From: Haladaptatus sp. DYF46
GTDB lineage: Archaea > Halobacteriota > Halobacteria > Halobacteriales > Haladaptataceae
Direction: 5' to 3'
DNA length: 64,000 nt
NCBI RefSeq assembly: GCF_021083305.1
Contig: NZ_JAJFAY010000004.1
Location: 248,001-312,000 of the forward strand
In this document: positions 60,437 through 64,000 of the stretch, piece after piece
How the letters are laid out: every line of letters begins with the position of its first letter
Position numbering within the stretch: position 1 is the stretch's first letter
The notes under the pieces: model-generated
The model's database searches: none
The model's input: the letters and a program-made list of their open reading frames with translations, nothing else
What the model was told of the DNA's origin: nothing
Made by a program: the position numbers and the translations under genes

Positions 60437-61534
60437 TCACCGCTCGTCCAACACGTCGTCCACGCGCTCGGCCGTCTCGCTGGCGCGGATGTTCGAATAG
60501 CTCTCGTGGGTCGTGGCGATGGAGGTGTGACGGAGCGCCGACTGGGCCAGTTCCGCGTGGCCCTCGCTGTACAGTTGGTGGCCCAATCCGCGTCGCGCGC
60601 CGTGCGGTTTCAGGTACTCGCCGTCGATGTCCAGTCCCGCGGACTCACAGAGGCGCTTCATCAGGTTGCGCGCGCCGCGGGTCGAAATCGCGGGGATGAC
60701 GATATCGTGCTCGCGTATCACGTCGTCGATGTCGGTTTCGTCCAGTATTTTCTCGACCTGCGCGTCCGAAAACTCCTCGCCCAAGGCCTCCCGAGCGGCG
60801 CGGTACTTCGACGGCGCGTGGTCGGTCGGAAACACCGGAAACCGTGGTGTTGGCGGGTCCGAAACCCGATGATATCGCTCCAACGCTTCCGCCGCCTTCC
60901 GCGGCAGTTGGGCGTACTCGTACTCCCGCGATTTGCCGAAGACGCGAACCGAACCGCCCTCGATGTCCACGTCCTTCCACGCGATGCCGGTTCGCTTGTC
61001 GTCCGCCGGGGCGCGGAACACCTCCGCACCGCGGACGCCGGAGAGCGCGAGGAGGCGGACGAGCGCTCTGTCGCGGTAGGCGCGTTCGCGCGACACGTCC
61101 GCTTCGCCGTCCAAGGCTTCCTCGACGCGGCGGTCCATGAAGGCAAGGATCGCGCTGCGGTCGCGGGCCGACCAGAACTGACGGGTCGCATCGGCGGTGT
61201 CCTCGGGCAGTTCGGCCTGCGCCCGCGAGACGGCGGCCGGATTCTTCGAGATGAGTTCGTCCGCCTCGCAGAAGCCGAGAAACGCCCGGACGTAGGCGTA
61301 GTAGGTGTGCGCCGTCGAGGATTTCACCTCGTCCTCGCGGACCTGTCGCTTGAGATGGCGGGCGTAGCGACGGCAGTCGATGACGTCCACGTCGTCGAGG
61401 ACGCTGACGTCGCGCTCCCGGGTTAGCCAGTTCGCCCACGCCGTCAACACGGACCCGGCGTTGGCGCGGTAGTTACCCGCCTCGATGCTGACGAGGTACT
61501 CCTCGATGGCGTCGGTGAGTTTCGTCCCCGTCAT
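60437..61534 (-). CDS. Tyrosine recombinase (XerC/D-like integrase)
   Basis: 365 residues from ATG 61534 (MTGTKLTDAIEEYLVSIEAG). SAM-like core-binding domain about 5-100; catalytic domain with Arg in LALSGVRGAEVF, the HxxR box PHGARRGLGHQLYSEGHAEL, then LRHTS, and the Tyr in THESYSNI. No phage or plasmid genes or attachment repeats are nearby, so a housekeeping Xer-like role or a domesticated integrase is likely. ATGA overlap with the zinc-ribbon gene upstream. Confidence 0.9.
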   Translation of the reverse strand: MTGTKLTDAIEEYLVSIEAGNYRANAGSVLTAWANWLTRERDVSVLDDVDVIDCRRYARHLKRQVREDEVKSSTAHTYYAYVRAFLGFCEADELISKNPAAVSRAQAELPEDTADATRQFWSARDRSAILAFMDRRVEEALDGEADVSRERAYRDRALVRLLALSGVRGAEVFRAPADDKRTGIAWKDVDIEGGSVRVFGKSREYEYAQLPRKAAEALERYHRVSDPPTPRFPVFPTDHAPSKYRAAREALGEEFSDAQVEKILDETDIDDVIREHDIVIPAISTRGARNLMKRLCESAGLDIDGEYLKPHGARRGLGHQLYSEGHAELAQSALRHTSIATTHESYSNIRASETAERVDDVLDER

Positions 61535-61671
61535 GCCAGTCGTGGGTCGAACGTTCCGGTGAGTGCGGTGCCACACCGCGGACACGTCAGGGTCGATTCC
61601 TCGTCGACGAAGCGTCCGACCGGGCCGAGATAGCCACAGGAAGGACATCGCCGTATCGGTAGCTGAATCAT
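61531..61671 (-). CDS. 46-residue zinc-ribbon protein coupled to the recombinase
   Basis: ATG 61671, MIQLPIRRCPSCGYLGPVG..., with CPSC and CPRC pairs 17 residues apart (Cys 9, 12, 30, 33), a classic small zinc ribbon. The stop overlaps the recombinase start (ATGA). It may be a DNA- or protein-binding partner of the recombinase. Confidence 0.75.
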   Translation of the reverse strand: MIQLPIRRCPSCGYLGPVGRFVDEESTLTCPRCGTALTGTFDPRLA

Positions 61672-61715
61672 CGCGATATCGTCCTGTGGGTGCGGAAGCG
61701 ATAAAAATCTACGTC

Positions 61716-62051
61716 CTACGTTCCCTCCGAAGCGTCGCAGATGTCGCTGGGCGGGTGCACCGAGATGTGACCGTCACTCTGGATGAAGACGTGGTAGCCG
61801 TGGAAGGTGAATCCGACGTGACCGCCGCTGTGGGGCATCCCGTCACGGCGGGGGTCGAACAACCCGTTCAACGCTTCGGGGTCGAATTGATCGAATACCG
61901 GTCCTATCTTGGTCGGGTCGGCGCCCATCGATTTCGCGATGGCGTTTATCACGGACGTACTGAGCGGTTCAGTGGTGGTCCAGTCGTGATGCGTGTGGTA
62001 CGTTGCGGTGGTCGTTGCGGGCGGGTAGGGGTACGTTTCTGATTTGCTCAT
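61716..62051 (-). CDS. HalOD1 domain protein
   Basis: 111 residues. The HalOD1 output-domain pattern is seen in LSTSVINAIAKSMGADPTKIGPVFDQFDPEALNGLFDP (about 30-70) and GGHVGFTFHGYHVFIQSDGHISVH (about 77-100). HalOD1 is a haloarchaeal stand-alone or C-terminal output domain in signalling proteins. A strong Shine-Dalgarno (AGGAGGTT) precedes the start, and a 13-base inverted repeat GGACACGGTGTCC lies at 62069-62081. Confidence 0.85.
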   Translation of the reverse strand: MSKSETYPYPPATTTATYHTHHDWTTTEPLSTSVINAIAKSMGADPTKIGPVFDQFDPEALNGLFDPRRDGMPHSGGHVGFTFHGYHVFIQSDGHISVHPPSDICDASEGT

Positions 62052-62068
62052 TGGGACAACCTCCTGTG

Positions 62069-62081
62069 GGACACGGTGTCC
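62069..62081. promoter_or_regulatory. 13-base inverted repeat before the HalOD1 gene
   Basis: GGACACGGTGTCC, 18 bases upstream of the start and adjacent to the Shine-Dalgarno. It could hinder ribosome access as a hairpin or bind a regulator. Confidence 0.35.
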
Positions 62082-62337
62082 TGTACGTCACACATACACC
62101 CTGAAAAATCATAAATCACTGTCAGACGAAAGACGGGTGTCGGTCATACGACCGAGCGCGAAAAGGCAAGACGGGGGACCACCGTCGCGAACGGGGTTGT
62201 CTTACGTACTTCGGTTGTCAGTTCGGAATGAACGAAACGAGGGTGGAGAACGGTGTGACGACGAGTACCGGATTAACAGGCGGTTAGGTGGAATTATCAG
62301 GTGTATAGTATTCGGGATGGAAAGTGTAGAATGTATA

Positions 62338-62562
62338 ATGTCGTTGCCCGAGATACTCACCGCGTTCAATCACCGGTACCAGTTCGTCGCCGCGCCAGTT
62401 CAACTCGTCAGCTTCTGGCTGTCGGTGTCGCTTCCGCTGGTATACGTTCCGCTGCTGTTCGACGGCCTCCGTGAGAAGGTCCTCCCGCTGTTCTTCGGCC
62501 TGCTCGTCCTCCATGCGTTCACGCTCTATCTCGGTCACGGCCACCGACGACGAAAGGCATAA
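62338..62562 (+). CDS. Small two-helix membrane protein
   Basis: 74 residues from ATG 62338 (MSLPEILTAFNHRYQF). Two hydrophobic helices (about 17-38 and 47-65) with a basic His/Arg-rich C-terminus (GHGHRRRKA). No family recognised. It is 25 bases before the DUF192 gene. Confidence 0.6.
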   Translation: MSLPEILTAFNHRYQFVAAPVQLVSFWLSVSLPLVYVPLLFDGLREKVLPLFFGLLVLHAFTLYLGHGHRRRKA

Positions 62563-62587
62563 CATCGACACGAGATGTACGGGGACC

Positions 62588-62956
62588 GTGCACATCGTTC
62601 ATCGACGAAACGGGTCGGCGCGGCGACTCGTTTCGCGAGCGGAACACGTCTCCTCCCTCGGGTCGCGGGTCGTCGGACTGGTTCGGCTCGCGGCGGGCGA
62701 CGAGTACGCACTGGTGTTCGAGTTCGAGTCGGTCGGTGAGCATCGCGCTTCGACGCTAGCGACGCCGCTCGCGCTGGACGTCGTCTGGACGAACGGTGGG
62801 CGAGTGACGCGGGTCGCTCGATTGCCGAAATGGACGGGAACAGCCCGCGGGATCGGGGATATGGTCATCGAGTTTCCGGAGGAGAGAGCCGACGACGTGG
62901 AACCGGGCGACGAACTCCTCGTTCGTCAGTCCCACTCCTCGCGCTCGACCGAGTAA
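62588..62956 (+). CDS. DUF192 family protein
   Basis: 122 residues from GTG 62588. DUF192 elements: ALVFEFESVGEHRASTLATPLALDVVWTNGGRVTRVARLPKWTG, then MVIEFPEERADDVEPGDEL. There is no signal peptide with this start. Function of DUF192 is unknown. The end overlaps by 31 bases the zinc-ribbon gene on the opposite strand. Confidence 0.75.
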   Translation: MHIVHRRNGSARRLVSRAEHVSSLGSRVVGLVRLAAGDEYALVFEFESVGEHRASTLATPLALDVVWTNGGRVTRVARLPKWTGTARGIGDMVIEFPEERADDVEPGDELLVRQSHSSRSTE

Positions 62957-63069
62957 CCTCCGCACTCGGGACAGACTTGATACTGGACCGAGAATGCCGT
63001 TTTACACCGCTTGCACTCGTACGGACGGTCCGATTTCTCTATCACTCCGAACCGTCGAATGAGTCCCAT
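62926..63069 (-). CDS. 47-residue zinc-ribbon protein
   Basis: ATG 63069, MGLIRRFGVIEKSDRPYEC..., two CxxC pairs (CKRC, CPEC) 11 residues apart and an acidic end (VEREEWD). Typical haloarchaeal small zinc-ribbon protein. It overlaps the end of the DUF192 gene tail-to-tail. Confidence 0.72.
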   Translation of the reverse strand: MGLIRRFGVIEKSDRPYECKRCKTAFSVQYQVCPECGGYSVEREEWD

Positions 63070-63452
63070 GCCCCGCGGTTCGGACGTGAGAAACTAATAG
63101 TTCACCGGTGCGGAGTGAAAGTGAAAACGAACGTGATTTCCGTCTGGAATCACCCGCCTTCGGCGGGCTACGACCATCAAGGATGTTCGAATCGATTAGG
63201 GTTGGGAAGGCCGAAGGCGGGGATGAGGTTTCGTCTCGTCATCCACGTTCGTCTCGCCGCGAGAGCGACAGTCGATGACACGGTGCAGTGTTCGCGGGTG
63301 GGCGCAGGGGTCTCCGGTCGGGAGTCACCACCGACGGAGACGGCATCGCTCGTGTGTCAGGTCGCCGGGTTTCTCGGTCCCCCGCGTCCGTCCGCACCTA
63401 CCACCAGTTACGGCAGTAAAAAGGAGGTTTTGACCGATTCATCGAAACCGCT
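63070..63452. other. 383-base intergenic region rich in hairpins
   Basis: No gene found. Between 63132 and 63244 several stem-loops are visible: GTGATTTCC/GGAATCAC, CCCGCC-TTC-GGCGGG (63153-63167), a 12-bp perfect inverted repeat 63153-63164 / 63210-63221, and GGATGA/TCATCC (63221-63244). It may be a structured RNA or the remains of an IS200/IS605-type end. Confidence 0.45.
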
Positions 63453-64000
63453 TCAGTCGGCGTCGACCGCGTTTTCGGCGGTTTCCATCGCGGCCGCAAC
63501 GCCGTCCGTGAGCGTCGTGACCACGGCGTTACCGGCGCGTTCCCGCTCTATCAGTCCGTCGTCCGCGAGGCGCTCCAAGTGATACGAGACCGTTCCCGGC
63601 GTCCGGTCGAGCGCGTCCGCAAGGTCGGAGACGCTGGCCGGGCCGTCGCGGGCGACGGTTTCGAGGAGTTCGGCCGTCGAATCGTCCGAGAGCGAAGCGG
63701 CCAGCTCCGGGTTGTCGTTCCCGGCCGGATGGACGCGGCGTTTCCCGCGAACCGTCGCCGTTTCGACCAACCCTTCCTCTTCGAGAATTCTGACGTGGTA
63801 GCGCACCGTCGAACGGGGGATTTCGGTGCGCTCGCTCAGCGCCGACAGGGAGAGTCCGGGTTCGTCGCCAACGGTGGCGAAAATCTTCGCCCGAGTGACG
63901 TTATCGAGCGGGTTGGACCCGTCATAGCGGCTATAGCTTCGAACCGTGGTCGACCCGGGTGCCTCGTCGATGTCGGCGTACTCCGCCCCGATGAAGACGC
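63453..64000 (-). CDS. Double winged-helix transcriptional regulator (5' end beyond window)
   Basis: The frame is open to the right edge, giving at least 182 residues. First winged helix SNPLDNVTRAKIFATVGDEPGLSLSALSERTEIPRSTVRYHVRILEEEGL, then a second DSTAELLETVARDGPASVSDLADALDRTPGTVSYHLERLADDGLIERE. Both are MarR/ArsR-like; such tandem wHTH proteins are common in haloarchaea, sometimes with an N-terminal sensor or membrane part, which here would lie outside the window. Confidence 0.82.
   Translation of the reverse strand, partial: VFIGAEYADIDEAPGSTTVRSYSRYDGSNPLDNVTRAKIFATVGDEPGLSLSALSERTEIPRSTVRYHVRILEEEGLVETATVRGKRRVHPAGNDNPELAASLSDDSTAELLETVARDGPASVSDLADALDRTPGTVSYHLERLADDGLIERERAGNAVVTTLTDGVAAAMETAENAVDAD

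Noticed and set aside
60437..61534. Integrated provirus or plasmid suggested by the recombinase
   Set aside because: No tRNA, attachment repeats, phage genes or composition change around it.

Overview
The window is chromosomal DNA from a halophilic archaeon (class Halobacteria). The proteins are strongly acidic, GC is high, and there are archaeal hallmarks: a transcription factor B gene, an HTH-10 (Bat-like) regulator, a HalOD1 protein, several Tat lipoproteins and a multi-PAS histidine kinase. The genus cannot be fixed from sequence alone; a Haladaptatus-like organism is a guess. No rRNA, tRNA, CRISPR array or intact insertion sequence was seen.

Layout. 1-4651: a branched-chain amino acid type ABC importer (livK-G-F-H-M, minus strand, last gene cut by the window edge). 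4773-12044: acyl and short-acid metabolism, with a 3-hydroxybutyrate-type dehydrogenase, an HTH-10 regulator, twin 67-residue membrane proteins, an acyl-CoA ligase, an alpha/beta hydrolase, a MaoC hydratase, a cupin and a MmgE/PrpD protein. A near-palindromic 14-bp motif occurs twice between livK and the dehydrogenase and once between the hydrolase and maoC, so these units may share a regulator. 12383-18788: small secreted and membrane proteins, a phosphosulfolactate synthase-like protein, an aldo/keto reductase, a purine nucleoside permease-family protein, a ThDP enzyme and a Cys-rich Tat protein. 18946-21954: an isolated sdhB beside an isolated haem-copper oxidase subunit I. 21978-30676: an MFS transporter, a Gfo/Idh/MocA oxidoreductase, a GT-C glycosyltransferase, an FtsX permease, UspA and cydAB. 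30809-33225: an SDR, a half-length MFS protein coupled to a CopD-like protein, and a hypothetical protein followed by a possible frameshifted tail.

33419-38724 is a sulfur island: a small winged-helix regulator, a 50-residue protein plus TauE/SafE exporter, a split YeeE/YedE pair, a rhodanese-metallo-beta-lactamase fusion, TusA and DsrE2. Inverted repeats of the form TNTTG-N11-CAANA lie in front of the regulator, the TauE unit and tusA, which suggests one sulfur-responsive regulon. 39784-43994: HflX and a reduced complex I cluster (nuoB, nuoCD, nuoI only). 44072-47696: a small membrane protein, an Asp-box propeller, a methyltransferase and an arylsulfotransferase-like protein.

47809-54461 is a tightly packed six-gene minus-strand run: histidine kinase, ParB-like protein, zinc-less medium-chain dehydrogenase, divergent pterin synthase homologue, GT4 glycosyltransferase and methyltransferase. 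It looks like a regulated pathway for a glycosylated and methylated small molecule and is a leading candidate for an undescribed system. 54590-57919: a phosphoribosyltransferase, TFB and a membrane protein. 57916-60342: a DyP-type peroxidase and a Tat lipoprotein, each preceded at the same distance by a nearly identical 32-bp element. 60437-64000: a tyrosine recombinase coupled to a zinc-ribbon mini-protein, a HalOD1 protein, small genes, a hairpin-rich intergenic stretch and a double winged-helix regulator cut by the window edge.
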